From Bdellovibrionaceae bacterium UBA5009 (GTDB lineage: Bacteria > Bdellovibrionota > Bdellovibrionia > Bdellovibrionales > Bdellovibrionaceae): a DNA stretch of 32,691 bases. The notes beneath the pieces were generated by a model that had not been told where the DNA came from, did no database searches, and was given only the letters and a program-made list of their open reading frames with translations. A program made the translations under genes and the position numbers. How positions within the stretch are numbered: position 1 is the stretch's first letter; every line of letters starts with the position of its first letter. This document shows positions 16,581 through 25,107 of this stretch, piece after piece. The stretch is taken from contig DGYJ01000093.1 in the NCBI GenBank assembly GCA_002396665.1, forward strand, positions 4,977-37,667. Reading direction: 5' to 3'.

Positions 16581-17779
16581 AACAACTCCACATATTGGAT
16601 AAGGACTTTCTGGGGTTTCGCAGGCACTGGCAAAGGCATAGGTATCACAGGCAAATCCTGGGGCTTTTCGAAATCCCATGAAGGGATCGGATCCATGGGA
16701 TCCATTTTGGGATCTGGAAGATTGAACATATCGTACTGGAAAGGAAATTTTTTATAGTCTCCTATCTCAACACCTGGCAATGGTGGAAGCGTGGATTGGT
16801 CACCAGAGATCGGCGGTAGAGGCCCATCTCCTGGCGCTGGAAAGAATCCCCCAATTTGTGTACTCGTATCAGCTGGCTTATTTTCAACAGTCACCCATTC
16901 TGATCTGATAATTCTAAATCGAGACCCTCTATCCAATACAATTTCACTTTCGAAATCCATATTCTCGCTCTCGATGTAAAGCCCACGAGCCTTCTTAGAA
17001 CCTACATAGATGACTTGAAAAATGGAGGTCTTTGAATTTTCACCATAAGGGCTCCCAATTCCACTAAAGTTAACAGCGGTTTGACTGCGCAAACTCGTCG
17101 ATACAAAACCATTATCTTGTAAAATTGCTCCATTGTTTTTTATTTGATTGGCTGGATGACTTAAAGCCATTCCCCTGAAAAGCACAATACCCTGGGGCAG
17201 AGCTGGCCCGGCGTCGATGGCGTGATCCAAATCTGCAATTTCTCGAAGGTGGGGGGCGTTTTTCCAATCCTCTGGCTGCTTTACTTGACGAAGAAAAGAG
17301 TTAATTTCAGAAAACCCACTGCCTTTGTAAAAGGCGATGGCGGACCTCTCCCAAGGCTCTAGACTTTGAATATACTTTTCAAAGTGGAAAAAGGCTTTCC
17401 GAGTGTCTAAGACTCTGGCGAGTTCCGCTCTCTCCATATAAATGGCCAGCTCGGTACTGTCCCTGAACACATCTTTATGTGTAGACACCACAAGGGCCTT
17501 TGACCTTGGGATTTGCTGGTAGACCTTCTTGCCGGGATGTGATGCCGCAGTCGAAAAAACCTGCTTACAAATCAAGACATCCGCCACCGAGATTGATGAA
17601 AGAAAAAAGACTATTGCCAATAGCCCGAAACATACAAAAAGTCGAAAATTGTAGCCTGTGATGAAACTATAGACAGTAGACAAGCCAATGGCTTGTCTGA
17701 CATGAACTTTGTTTAGATCTGACGGCGTATTTTGCATCAAGAGGCTATAAAGCAATCCCAATGCCAAACCGCATTTCAT
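16577..17779 (-). CDS. Exported mono-ADP-ribosyltransferase (R-STS-ExE type) with Pro-rich tail
   Basis: Up to 400 aa. A hydrophobic signal or anchor lies at about 46-66 (FRLFVCFGLLAIVFFLSSIS). The start is uncertain: ATG 17779 or ATG 17737, or an alternative codon nearer the signal, and none has a good ribosome-binding site. The ADP-ribosyltransferase exoenzyme fold is well marked. IAFYKGSGFSEINSFLR is followed by VLFRGM (catalytic R202), GFVSTSL (STS 227-229) and DFESEIVLDRGSRFRI (E277 and E279, an ExE pair typical of arginine-modifying toxins). After residue 310 the tail is Pro/Gly/Asp-rich with PLPPxx and PMPLPVP runs. The family transfers ADP-ribose from NAD+ to a target protein; which target is unknown. 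It is coupled to the downstream phosphatase and follows the SIMPL gene by 10 bases. Confidence 0.85.
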   Translation of the reverse strand: MKCGLALGLLYSLLMQNTPSDLNKVHVRQAIGLSTVYSFITGYNFRLFVCFGLLAIVFFLSSISVADVLICKQVFSTAASHPGKKVYQQIPRSKALVVSTHKDVFRDSTELAIYMERAELARVLDTRKAFFHFEKYIQSLEPWERSAIAFYKGSGFSEINSFLRQVKQPEDWKNAPHLREIADLDHAIDAGPALPQGIVLFRGMALSHPANQIKNNGAILQDNGFVSTSLRSQTAVNFSGIGSPYGENSKTSIFQVIYVGSKKARGLYIESENMDFESEIVLDRGSRFRIIRSEWVTVENKPADTSTQIGGFFPAPGDGPLPPISGDQSTLPPLPGVEIGDYKKFPFQYDMFNLPDPKMDPMDPIPSWDFEKPQDLPVIPMPLPVPAKPQKVLIQYVELL

Positions 17780-17789
17780 TTATAAAAAT

Positions 17790-18503
17790 TTATTTGATCG
17801 AATAAACCGCGCGCAAGGTCACACGCATTTTTTCAGAGCGAGGGTCGACCTGGGGGGCCGCATCGGCCGAGGACGCCATTTCCATTTTGGCCATTCCACG
17901 AAAGCTAGGCACGGGATCAACAACTACTGCATCGCCTTCGACAACACTTGTGACTGGGCCCAGCTTCACATTGCCAGCCACAGCCAATTTTTCGGCTTTG
18001 TCTTTGGCATTTTTTAAAGCTGTTTCTAAACAAGATTCATGTTCCTTTTGTCTCATTTCCATAGACACAAAGTTTTCAGGCCCAGACATGTTTTTAATTT
18101 TAAGATCTGCACCTAACTGAATCAATTCTCCTAAACGTGCAAGTTCAGAAGTTTCTACCCGCATACCCATTCGAGCACGGAAACCTTTAGATTTTCTTTG
18201 ATTATTATTCCAATCAAATTCTTCATAGACAGAAAAGTCTGTGGTTTCGATCAAAGCGTTTTTAAGTTTTAACTTTTGCACACGCTCTTTTAATTGATTG
18301 TAGGCTTCCGTTGATTTTTTGATAGCAATACCTGGTTGGGCTTCGAGGGATTCAAGATTAAACTGAAACGCCCCCCGATCAGGAATTAAAGTTTTTAAGC
18401 ATTCGCCTGTGACTGAAAAACCGCGAAGTTCCGAAGCTAAAGAAGCCGAAGACCACAGTGCAAAAACAAGGATTAAGACATTCCATCGATTCAAGATTTT
18501 CAT
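17790..18503 (-). CDS. SIMPL-domain (DUF541) periplasmic protein
   Basis: The protein is 237 aa from ATG 18503, which has GGAGCACAGT upstream; an ATG four codons earlier is less well placed. A signal peptide (ILVFALWSSASLA) is followed by the SIMPL domain, with VTGECLKTLIPDRGAFQFNL at the start. The AIKKSTEAYNQLKERVQKLKL helix, a DFSVYEEFDWNNN hairpin and the ETALKNAKDKAEKLA helix complete it; that last helix is the most conserved part of the family. It ends in a basic-acidic strand (RVTLRAVYSIK). SIMPL proteins are periplasmic and of poorly known function (for example, E. coli YggE in oxidative stress). It lies 30 bases after infC on the same strand. Confidence 0.85.
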   Translation of the reverse strand: MKILNRWNVLILVFALWSSASLASELRGFSVTGECLKTLIPDRGAFQFNLESLEAQPGIAIKKSTEAYNQLKERVQKLKLKNALIETTDFSVYEEFDWNNNQRKSKGFRARMGMRVETSELARLGELIQLGADLKIKNMSGPENFVSMEMRQKEHESCLETALKNAKDKAEKLAVAGNVKLGPVTSVVEGDAVVVDPVPSFRGMAKMEMASSADAAPQVDPRSEKMRVTLRAVYSIK

Positions 18504-18533
18504 ACTGTGCTCCATTTCAACCTACACCTCAAC

Positions 18534-19190
18534 CTACTCTTCACCCTCGTCATCATCGTCTTTCATATCAGGAAGTTTTTCTTCTTGAACTTTTTTCAAC
18601 GGATGCAATTTCAAATACTCTTTCACCTTCAATGGATCCGGAGCAATAATCAAAAACATCTGTTTGCCTTCAAGTTTTGGTTGGGATTCTACCAATGAAA
18701 CTTCTTTCACAAAATCAATCGCCTTGTTCATCAAAGAAATACCGAGTTCTTGATGGGCCAATTCCCGACCCAAGAAACGCATATTGATTTTTACTTTGTC
18801 GCCTTCTAATAAAAATCTTCGTGCATGTTTCATTTTTGTTTCAAAATCATGCTGATCAGTTCTTGGGCGCAATTGGATTTCTTTTACATGCACAATAACC
18901 TGTTTTTTACGAGCTGCAGTGGCTTTCTTTTTGTTTTCGTATTTCCACTTGCCGTAATCCATGATTTTACAAGTCGGAGGAGTCGCCGTCGGAGCAATTT
19001 CAAGTAAATCTAAACCACGGTCTTCAGCTAAACGAACAGCCTCTGGCACGCTCATCACACCAAGCATTTGTCCTTCTTCATCGATCACGCGAACTTGAGG
19101 GGCACGGATTTCTCGATTAACTCTTAATCCGTCTTTTTCTTTTTTTCGATCAAACTTTCCACCGCCTCTAAAATCGTTCTTTTTTTCCAT
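18534..19190 (-). CDS. infC: Translation initiation factor IF-3
   Basis: The 218-aa factor binds the 30S subunit, keeps it apart from 50S and checks start-codon pairing. GLRVNREIRAPQVRVIDEEG opens the N-domain. CKIMDYGKWKYE precedes the Lys-rich linker, and the C-domain has KEIQLRPRTDQHDFETKMKHA with GDKVKINMRFLGRE. The C-terminus has an acidic tail (DDDDEGEE), longer than E. coli IF-3. The start is ATG, unlike the AUU of E. coli. AAGGAG lies 12 bases upstream, a longish spacing. It follows thrS by 43 bases, a common thrS-infC arrangement, but the usual rpmI-rplT pair is not downstream. Confidence 0.97.
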   Translation of the reverse strand: MEKKNDFRGGGKFDRKKEKDGLRVNREIRAPQVRVIDEEGQMLGVMSVPEAVRLAEDRGLDLLEIAPTATPPTCKIMDYGKWKYENKKKATAARKKQVIVHVKEIQLRPRTDQHDFETKMKHARRFLLEGDKVKINMRFLGRELAHQELGISLMNKAIDFVKEVSLVESQPKLEGKQMFLIIAPDPLKVKEYLKLHPLKKVQEEKLPDMKDDDDEGEE

Positions 19191-19233
19191 GCGTGGGTCG
19201 CACTCCTTATGTTTTAGGCCAAGGGCCTGTTAA

Positions 19234-21228
19234 TTATAAATCGCCATTTGCAGATTCAACTTTTGATTCCGCAGGCACAGTCACTTTTTGTAATTCCGAA
19301 ACTAATTTTCTATTTTCAATATCTGACTTCAAAATTTTCATAAACTGATCCACTGTCAAATTTTGATGAGTTTGACCATCACGGGTACGAATAGAGACCA
19401 TTTTTTGCTCGGCCTCTTTGTCGCCAACAATCACCATGTATGGGATTTTTTGCATTTGTGCTTCGCGAATTTTGAAGTTTAATTTCTCATTGCGACGATC
19501 AAATTCTGCGCGAATATTATTGGCCTTCATCAAATCCATTAGTTCGTCACAAAAACCATTCACTCGATCTGTGACATTCAGGACAGTCACTTGCACTGGG
19601 GCCAACCATGGTGGCAAATGTCCTGCGCAGTGCTCAAGATAAACACCAATAAATCTTTCCAATGATCCCAAGACTGCACGGTGAAGCATCAATGGACGAT
19701 GTTCTTTATTGTCTTCGCCTGTGTATTTTAAATCAAAATTATTAGGCAAATTAGGATCACACTGCAAAGTTCCCAATTGCCATGGTCGATTTAAGGCATC
19801 CACAAACATAATATCTAATTTAGGTCCGTAAAATGCCCCGTCACCAGGATTAATTGTGTAGGGAAGATTCAATTCCTTAAGACCATTCGCCAAGGCGCCC
19901 TCGGCTTGATCCCAAAGTTCTTCTGAACCAATTCTATTTTCAGGACGAGTACTTAAATAAATTTTATAATTGTCCATGCCCAAAAGTTTATAAACTTTAT
20001 TCAGCATATCCATAAACTTCACAATTTCAGCCTGTAGCTGATCCATGCGGCAAAAAATGTGGGCATCGTCTTGGCAAAAAGTTCTTACCCTTGTCAATCC
20101 ATGCATCGCGCCTGATTTTTCGTAGCGGTGCAAACGACCAAAGTCAGCCATTCGAATCGGAAGCTCCCTGTAAGAGTGCTTTTCATTGGCAAACATCAAA
20201 CAGTGCGACGGACAGTTCATTGGTTTTGAACCAACGTCTTTTTCATCCACTTTTGAAAAGTACATATTCTCTTTGTAATTTGCGATATGCCCTGATTGAA
20301 CAAAAAGTTGTGTATCAAAAATTTGTGGGGTGATCACTTCTTGGTAATCATACTCGCGGTACATATCACGCATCAATGCCTGCAGCTGATTGTAAATCAC
20401 AGAGCCTTTACCTGTAAAAAATGGCATCCCCGGAGCAAATTCATGGAACATAAATAGTCCCAATTCTTTACCCAGTTTTCGATGATCACGTTTTTTTGCT
20501 TCTTCTAAATTGTGAAGATGAAGTTCAAGTTCTTTTTTATCACCAAAGGCTGTCGCATACACACGCTGAAGCATTGGGTTCTTTTCATCGCCACGCCAAT
20601 AGGCCCCAGCCACACTCAGCAGTTTAAAGGCCTTCACCTGGGAAGTATTTTGCACATGGGGACCGCGGCACAAATCAAACCAATCTCCTTGGTCATAGAT
20701 GCTCACTGTCTTTTCACCCTTAGCGGCAAGATCCTTAATCAATTCAACTTTAAAACGTTCGCCCATTTTTTCAAATGTTTGAATGGCATCTGCAATGGCA
20801 ACATCACGACGAACAAGTGGATATCCTGCAGAAACAATTTTCTGCATTTCAGATTCGATTTTTGCAAAATGCTCTTCGGTAAATGTAAACGGAGAATCAA
20901 AGTCATAATAAAAACCATTTTCAATCACTGGACCGATGGTGACTTTGACCTCGGGCCAATTTCGCTGAACGGCCTGGGCCATAATGTGGGCCGCAGAATG
21001 GCGAATGACTTCGTTCGCCTCTGGACTTCGAGTTGTGACCAATTCAATTTTAGTTTTATCTTTTAATTTTAAACGCAGATCTTGAATCTCTTTTGATCCA
21101 TTGATTTTTACACCAAGGGTTTCCTTGGCCAATCGTGACCCGATGCTTTCCGCAACTTCAAGGGCTGTGGGTTCGTGGTCAAAGCTTTTAACACTATTAT
21201 CAGGAAGAATAATTGAAATTGAGTTCAT
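19234..21228 (-). CDS. thrS: Threonyl-tRNA synthetase
   Basis: The 664-aa class II synthetase charges tRNA-Thr. Domains in order are an N-terminal TGS domain (1-60) and an editing domain with HSAAH (77-81) and DLCRGPH. The catalytic core follows with MNCPSH (zinc Cys), motif 2 around FGRLHRYEKSGAMHGLTRVR, and LDIMFVDAL. Motif 3 is HRAVLGSLERFIG, followed by the anticodon-binding domain VTVLNVTDR. Length is slightly above E. coli ThrS (642). The region before the ATG is A/T-rich with no good ribosome-binding site. It starts the thrS-infC-SIMPL-ART-phosphatase run on the minus strand. Confidence 0.98.
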   Translation of the reverse strand: MNSISIILPDNSVKSFDHEPTALEVAESIGSRLAKETLGVKINGSKEIQDLRLKLKDKTKIELVTTRSPEANEVIRHSAAHIMAQAVQRNWPEVKVTIGPVIENGFYYDFDSPFTFTEEHFAKIESEMQKIVSAGYPLVRRDVAIADAIQTFEKMGERFKVELIKDLAAKGEKTVSIYDQGDWFDLCRGPHVQNTSQVKAFKLLSVAGAYWRGDEKNPMLQRVYATAFGDKKELELHLHNLEEAKKRDHRKLGKELGLFMFHEFAPGMPFFTGKGSVIYNQLQALMRDMYREYDYQEVITPQIFDTQLFVQSGHIANYKENMYFSKVDEKDVGSKPMNCPSHCLMFANEKHSYRELPIRMADFGRLHRYEKSGAMHGLTRVRTFCQDDAHIFCRMDQLQAEIVKFMDMLNKVYKLLGMDNYKIYLSTRPENRIGSEELWDQAEGALANGLKELNLPYTINPGDGAFYGPKLDIMFVDALNRPWQLGTLQCDPNLPNNFDLKYTGEDNKEHRPLMLHRAVLGSLERFIGVYLEHCAGHLPPWLAPVQVTVLNVTDRVNGFCDELMDLMKANNIRAEFDRRNEKLNFKIREAQMQKIPYMVIVGDKEAEQKMVSIRTRDGQTHQNLTVDQFMKILKSDIENRKLVSELQKVTVPAESKVESANGDL

Positions 21229-21284
21229 TAAGATTTTGTAGAAAAGAAAAATGATTTATTAATTGATTTTAAATTCACTAGTCC

Positions 21285-21313
21285 AAACTAGAAGACCTGC
21301 CGCCCTCAGTCAA
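21285..21313 (-). promoter_or_regulatory. Candidate sigma-70 promoter for thrS
   Basis: On the minus strand TTGACT (21308-21313) is 17 bases from TAGTTT (21285-21290), about 55 bases before the thrS start. The -35 box matches consensus at 5 of 6, the -10 box only at 3 of 6. The -35 box lies partly in the loop of a GCCCT/AGGGC inverted repeat (21302-21317), and the -10 box in a CTAGT/ACTAG hairpin (21278-21291). Either could be an operator or a leader structure. Confidence 0.35.
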
Positions 21314-21333
21314 GGGCAGATATGGGTTATATG

Positions 21334-21359
21334 AAAAGTTGGCGGTGCGCCGACCCAAC
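21334..21359 (-). terminator. Candidate intrinsic terminator of the act operon
   Basis: About 80 bases after the actF stop, the minus strand reads GTTGG then CGG-CGCA-CCG then CCAAC, immediately followed by TTTT. This is a 5+3 bp stem with a 2-base bulge. It lies between actF and the candidate thrS promoter, where a terminator is expected. Confidence 0.4.
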
Positions 21360-21436
21360 AGAGCCGCTGGCATCAGAACAAGCCATGACAAGGGAATAAG
21401 AGCTCCAGAGTGGACAGAGCCCTTTATAAACAAGCC

Positions 21437-22639
21437 TTAGTAGCTAACGTGATGGTGTAAAGCTTCGTTTAAGCGTGGGTCCTTAACTGGAACCAGGCTA
21501 TTCTTAGTAAAGAAATTAAAGACTAAGAACATAAATAGACCTGCGAAACCTGCAAAAACACCGATTTCAAGCAGTCCAAACTGAGCAACACCGTCATTAA
21601 AGTTAGGGTAAACCATCCAGTAGATGTCTACATATTGCATAACCAAGACCAGAATAGAAACCATGGTCACAACCTTGTCGTCACGTTTTGCACCACGTGG
21701 CAGCAGCACAAGGAAAGGAACAATAAATCTGAAGATCAAAAGCATGATAGAAACCATCAACCATCCATTTTGGGATCTCATGATGTAGTATTCAGTTTCT
21801 TCAGGGATATTTGCGTACCAGATCAACATAAATTGTGAAAAGGCAATGTAGGCCCAAAAGATCGTGAAGGCCTTCATGTATTTCACGATATCGTGCTGAT
21901 GTTCGTGGGTGATATAACCTTTAACAAAGCCGCTGTTTCGAAGATGCATAATCAACAGCACAAGCACTGCCATTGAAGACTGAAACATCCCAGCAAAGTT
22001 ATAAACTCCAAAGATGGTGCTGTACCAAGTTGGCAGCAAAGACATCAGTAAATCCACACTAAAAAATGAAAAACTGAGGGCAAAAAATAAAATAAAGGCC
22101 ACAGAGCTTCCAAGGTTTTGATGAGTAAGCTCATCTGCACCCGTCGAGTCTTGCTTTAATGAGTTTCCAACAATTTTATGTTTGAAGAACAACCATCCAG
22201 CGCAAAAAATCACCAAGCGACCAACAAAAAAACCAACGTTCAAATAGCCTGACTTCGCTTGCAATACTGGGTTTTCAGCCACCTGGGCAGGGTCTGCCCA
22301 GATATATAAATATTTAAAACCAACCAGCATCACAAGTCCGGCCACAAGAACCGCCGGAATAAATGAAGTCATGGCTTCAGCACTACGACGTATGGTCACT
22401 GACCAACCCGCCCTAGAGACATGGTTAATGGCCGCAAAAAATAATCCACCAAGACCTAAACTTGAAAAGTAAAAAAATGAAACCAGATACGAGCTCCAAA
22501 GTCTTTGCGGATTTGTCATAAATCCTAAAGCAAAACTAAGAACCCCAAGACCTAGCAAAGCATAAATCAAAAGTTGAAGTTTTTTTGAGATCACATATTT
22601 TTTTAATACTAACTCAAGAGAATGATTTGAACTTCCCAT
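21437..22639 (-). CDS. actF: Alternative complex III subunit ActF (NrfD-like membrane subunit)
   Basis: This 400-aa integral membrane protein of the quinol:cytochrome c/oxidase oxidoreductase has about ten TM helices and is related to ActC but shorter at the N-terminus. Recognisable parts are WSSYLVSFFYFSSLGLGGLFFAA, VTIRRSAEAMTSFIPA and FSVDLLMSLLPTWYSTIFGVYNFAGMFQ. Further on come AFTIFWAYIAFSQFMLIWYANIPEETEYY and FNFFTKNSLVPVKDPRLNEALHHH. Each of these is characteristic of ActF. It is the last act gene, 8 bases after actE. No oxidase or SCO genes follow; the next gene is thrS. Confidence 0.92.
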   Translation of the reverse strand: MGSSNHSLELVLKKYVISKKLQLLIYALLGLGVLSFALGFMTNPQRLWSSYLVSFFYFSSLGLGGLFFAAINHVSRAGWSVTIRRSAEAMTSFIPAVLVAGLVMLVGFKYLYIWADPAQVAENPVLQAKSGYLNVGFFVGRLVIFCAGWLFFKHKIVGNSLKQDSTGADELTHQNLGSSVAFILFFALSFSFFSVDLLMSLLPTWYSTIFGVYNFAGMFQSSMAVLVLLIMHLRNSGFVKGYITHEHQHDIVKYMKAFTIFWAYIAFSQFMLIWYANIPEETEYYIMRSQNGWLMVSIMLLIFRFIVPFLVLLPRGAKRDDKVVTMVSILVLVMQYVDIYWMVYPNFNDGVAQFGLLEIGVFAGFAGLFMFLVFNFFTKNSLVPVKDPRLNEALHHHVSY

Positions 22640-22647
22640 CGTAACCT

Positions 22648-23205
22648 CTATTTTCCGTTTTCAGATTGCAAAAAGCGAATGTAGTTAACAACTTGCCATC
22701 GGTATTTTTGTGGAATGTGTGAAGCATAGGGCCCCATCAAACCTTGTCCCATGGTGATTGTGTGATAAATCTGTGCATCATTCCAACCACGAATTTTTTC
22801 AGTCAACATACTTGGTGGCTTTAATGCCATCAATTGTCCAACAGAAGAATTTGCAGACCCTTCGCCATTCGTGCCATGGCAAACAGCGCAGTTCGTGACG
22901 TAAAATTTTTGTCCAGTCATCAACACATCTTTTGACATATCCCCAGCCAATGGATTTTTAAGCTCCTTCTGGGCCTGATCAAAAGTCATTTTATAAGGAG
23001 TAAAACCAACAGGAGCAGTATTTTCAGGAGGCAAACGCATTCCAGAATGTCCTGGTGAAGATTCGTCATACTCTTGGGCTTTGATCGCTGGTGACTCCAT
23101 CATATCTTGAATGACTTCAACATTGGGCTTTGATTTATCCCAGCTGCAAGCAGACATGTTCACAGCTACAAGTAAACTTAGAATTGGTAACATCAAGGAT
23201 TTCAT
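22648..23205 (-). CDS. actE: Alternative complex III subunit ActE, monohaem cytochrome c lipoprotein
   Basis: The 185-aa exported lipoprotein carries electrons out of the complex. It has a signal peptide with lipobox VNMSAC (Cys20). The RLPPENTAPVG segment is typical of ActE. One haem motif, CAVCH, and a Met-containing GQGLMGPYASHI stretch provide the sixth haem ligand. The helix YRWQVVNYIRFLQ closes the cytochrome fold. It starts one base after actD's stop codon. Confidence 0.94.
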   Translation of the reverse strand: MKSLMLPILSLLVAVNMSACSWDKSKPNVEVIQDMMESPAIKAQEYDESSPGHSGMRLPPENTAPVGFTPYKMTFDQAQKELKNPLAGDMSKDVLMTGQKFYVTNCAVCHGTNGEGSANSSVGQLMALKPPSMLTEKIRGWNDAQIYHTITMGQGLMGPYASHIPQKYRWQVVNYIRFLQSENGK

Positions 23206-23206
23206 C

Positions 23207-23731
23207 TTAGTACTCCGCCACTTTCTTCACTTCATCAGCACCCAGATCTTTAAACATTTTTTCCAATTTAGCGACATCGTATCCATGGTCATTTTCAGGA
23301 ACAAAAATCGCAAATTTATGGCAAGTTAAATCTGGATCAATCGTTGGAGGATCAATTTTTGGCATTCCAGCGTGATAAAAAAGCGCCCCAACAGAACATA
23401 GTGCTGCAAACAAAATTGTTAATTCGAAAATGATTGGAATAAATGCAGGCAAACTAAAAAATGGTTTGCCACCTACATTGATTGGCCAATTCACAGCCGA
23501 TGTCCACCATGTCAAAAGCAAACCAGAAAGCATCCCCGTCATGCCTGCAATAAAAGTCACATAGGGAATTGAAGATCTTTTAATTCCGCAGGCTTCTTCC
23601 ATTCCGTGGATTGGATAGGGTGAAATTGCATCGAATTTTTGAAAGCCAGCTTCGCGGGTTTTGTGAGCAGCGTGCAAGACTTTAGCTTCATCAGTAAAAA
23701 TAGCGGCAAGACCACTTGTTTTGCGAGCCAT
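23207..23731 (-). CDS. actD: Alternative complex III subunit ActD (DUF3341)
   Basis: The 174-aa protein has two TM helices (VTFIAGMTGMLSGLLLTWW and IPIIFELTILFAALCSVGALF) and a cytoplasmic C-terminal domain. The ISPYPIHGMEEACGIKRS segment before the first helix and the NVGGKPFFSLPAFIPI loop are signatures of this family, which is found only in ACIII operons. The start overlaps actC's stop by one base (TAATG). It carries no cofactor. Confidence 0.94.
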   Translation of the reverse strand: MARKTSGLAAIFTDEAKVLHAAHKTREAGFQKFDAISPYPIHGMEEACGIKRSSIPYVTFIAGMTGMLSGLLLTWWTSAVNWPINVGGKPFFSLPAFIPIIFELTILFAALCSVGALFYHAGMPKIDPPTIDPDLTCHKFAIFVPENDHGYDVAKLEKMFKDLGADEVKKVAEY

Positions 23732-25107
23732 TAGTGACCTCCTTTGTGGTCATCGCGACCGACATTCAAAACAGGCTTAATTTCTGCAATCGAAATGGCC
23801 GGTACAAAACGCAAATACAACATAAACAATGTCAGGAACATTCCAAAACTTCCGAAGATAACAGCGCCATCCCAGAAAGACCAAGCGTAATTTCCCCAGT
23901 TGGAGGGCAAGAAATCATTGTGCAATGAAGTCACCGTGATCACGAAACGCTCGAACCACATCCCGATATTTACAAAAATAGAAATGATAAACATGGCTGT
24001 GATATTGCGACGAACTTTTTTGAACCAGAACAATTGCGGAATCACAACGTTACACATGATCATCATCCAATAAGACCATGCATAATCACCAGATGTTCCT
24101 GGGATCCCTGCACGATTCATAAAGACATAGCGCTCGTAGGGATTTCCAGAGTACCAAGCAACAAAGAACTCAGCTCCGTAGGCGTAACCTAACATCAAAC
24201 CTGTGGTCATGATGATTTTGTTCATCACTTCCATATGATCGATCGTGATATAATCGCGAAACTCTGGATAACCAATGCGAAGGAAGGTCATCAATGTCAC
24301 AACCATTGCGAAACCAGAGAAGATGGCTCCGGCAACGAAATATGGTGGAAAGATTGTTGTATGCCAACCGGGTAAGTTTGATACCGCGAAGTCAAAGCTT
24401 ACGATGGTATGAACTGAAAGAACCAATGGAGTCGATAATCCCGCAAGCAACAAGTACAGCATTTCATAGTGGGACCAGTTGCGAGCAGTGCCTCTCCATC
24501 CCAAAGACAATGCTCCATAAATCGCACGACGAACTTTTGTTTTCGCACGATCTTTAATTGTCGCAAAATCCGGAACCAATCCGATAAACCAGAAAACCAT
24601 TGAAACAGTTGCGTAGGTAGAAACCGCAAAAACGTCCCATAAAAGTGGACTTCTAAAATTCACCCACAATGGACCACGTTGGTTAGGATATGGAAACAAC
24701 CAAAAGTCCAACCAAGGACGACCGGTGTGCAACAACGGAAACAAACCTGCAGTCATCACCGCAAAAACGGTCATTGCTTCGGCAGATCTTGCTACGGAAG
24801 TTCTCCATTTTTGTCGAAACAAAAACAGAACCGCAGAAATCAATGTGCCCGCATGGCCGATACCAATCCAGAATACGAAGGTGATGATCATTGTACCCCA
24901 TCCAACCGGATGGTTAACCCCAAGAAGACCCATACCGTGGGCAACGATCATTCCTAAAACGAAAACGTAGAACAACAACATTGTTTTAGAAACAAGGAAT
25001 ATTCCCACCCAACCTTTTGACGGGACACTTTCCACCGGTGCACAGATATCATCGGTGATATCCTTCAAAGACTTATTACCTAATACGAGTTGATTGCGCT
25101 TGATCAT
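23731..25107 (-). CDS. actC: Alternative complex III subunit ActC (NrfD-like quinol-binding subunit)
   Basis: The 458-aa polytopic protein of about ten TM helices is the likely quinol-oxidising membrane subunit next to the iron-sulfur part of ActB. WIGIGHAGTLISA, RSAEAMTVFAVMTAGLFPLLHTGRPW, NFRSPLLWDVFAVSTY, LPGWHTTIFPPYFVAGA and EFFVAWYSGNPYE are conserved NrfD/ActC segments. The GHAG and HTGRPW histidines lie where quinol-site residues are placed in the family. The ATG overlaps the actB stop as ATGA. Confidence 0.95.
   Translation of the reverse strand: MIKRNQLVLGNKSLKDITDDICAPVESVPSKGWVGIFLVSKTMLLFYVFVLGMIVAHGMGLLGVNHPVGWGTMIITFVFWIGIGHAGTLISAVLFLFRQKWRTSVARSAEAMTVFAVMTAGLFPLLHTGRPWLDFWLFPYPNQRGPLWVNFRSPLLWDVFAVSTYATVSMVFWFIGLVPDFATIKDRAKTKVRRAIYGALSLGWRGTARNWSHYEMLYLLLAGLSTPLVLSVHTIVSFDFAVSNLPGWHTTIFPPYFVAGAIFSGFAMVVTLMTFLRIGYPEFRDYITIDHMEVMNKIIMTTGLMLGYAYGAEFFVAWYSGNPYERYVFMNRAGIPGTSGDYAWSYWMMIMCNVVIPQLFWFKKVRRNITAMFIISIFVNIGMWFERFVITVTSLHNDFLPSNWGNYAWSFWDGAVIFGSFGMFLTLFMLYLRFVPAISIAEIKPVLNVGRDDHKGGH

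Noticed and set aside
20512..21066. 184-codon plus-strand frame
   Set aside because: It is antisense to thrS, which is clearly coding; its translation is low-complexity and matches no family.
21229..21436. tRNA or small RNA gene between actF and thrS
   Set aside because: There is no cloverleaf or T-loop consensus; the hairpins present fit a terminator and a promoter region.
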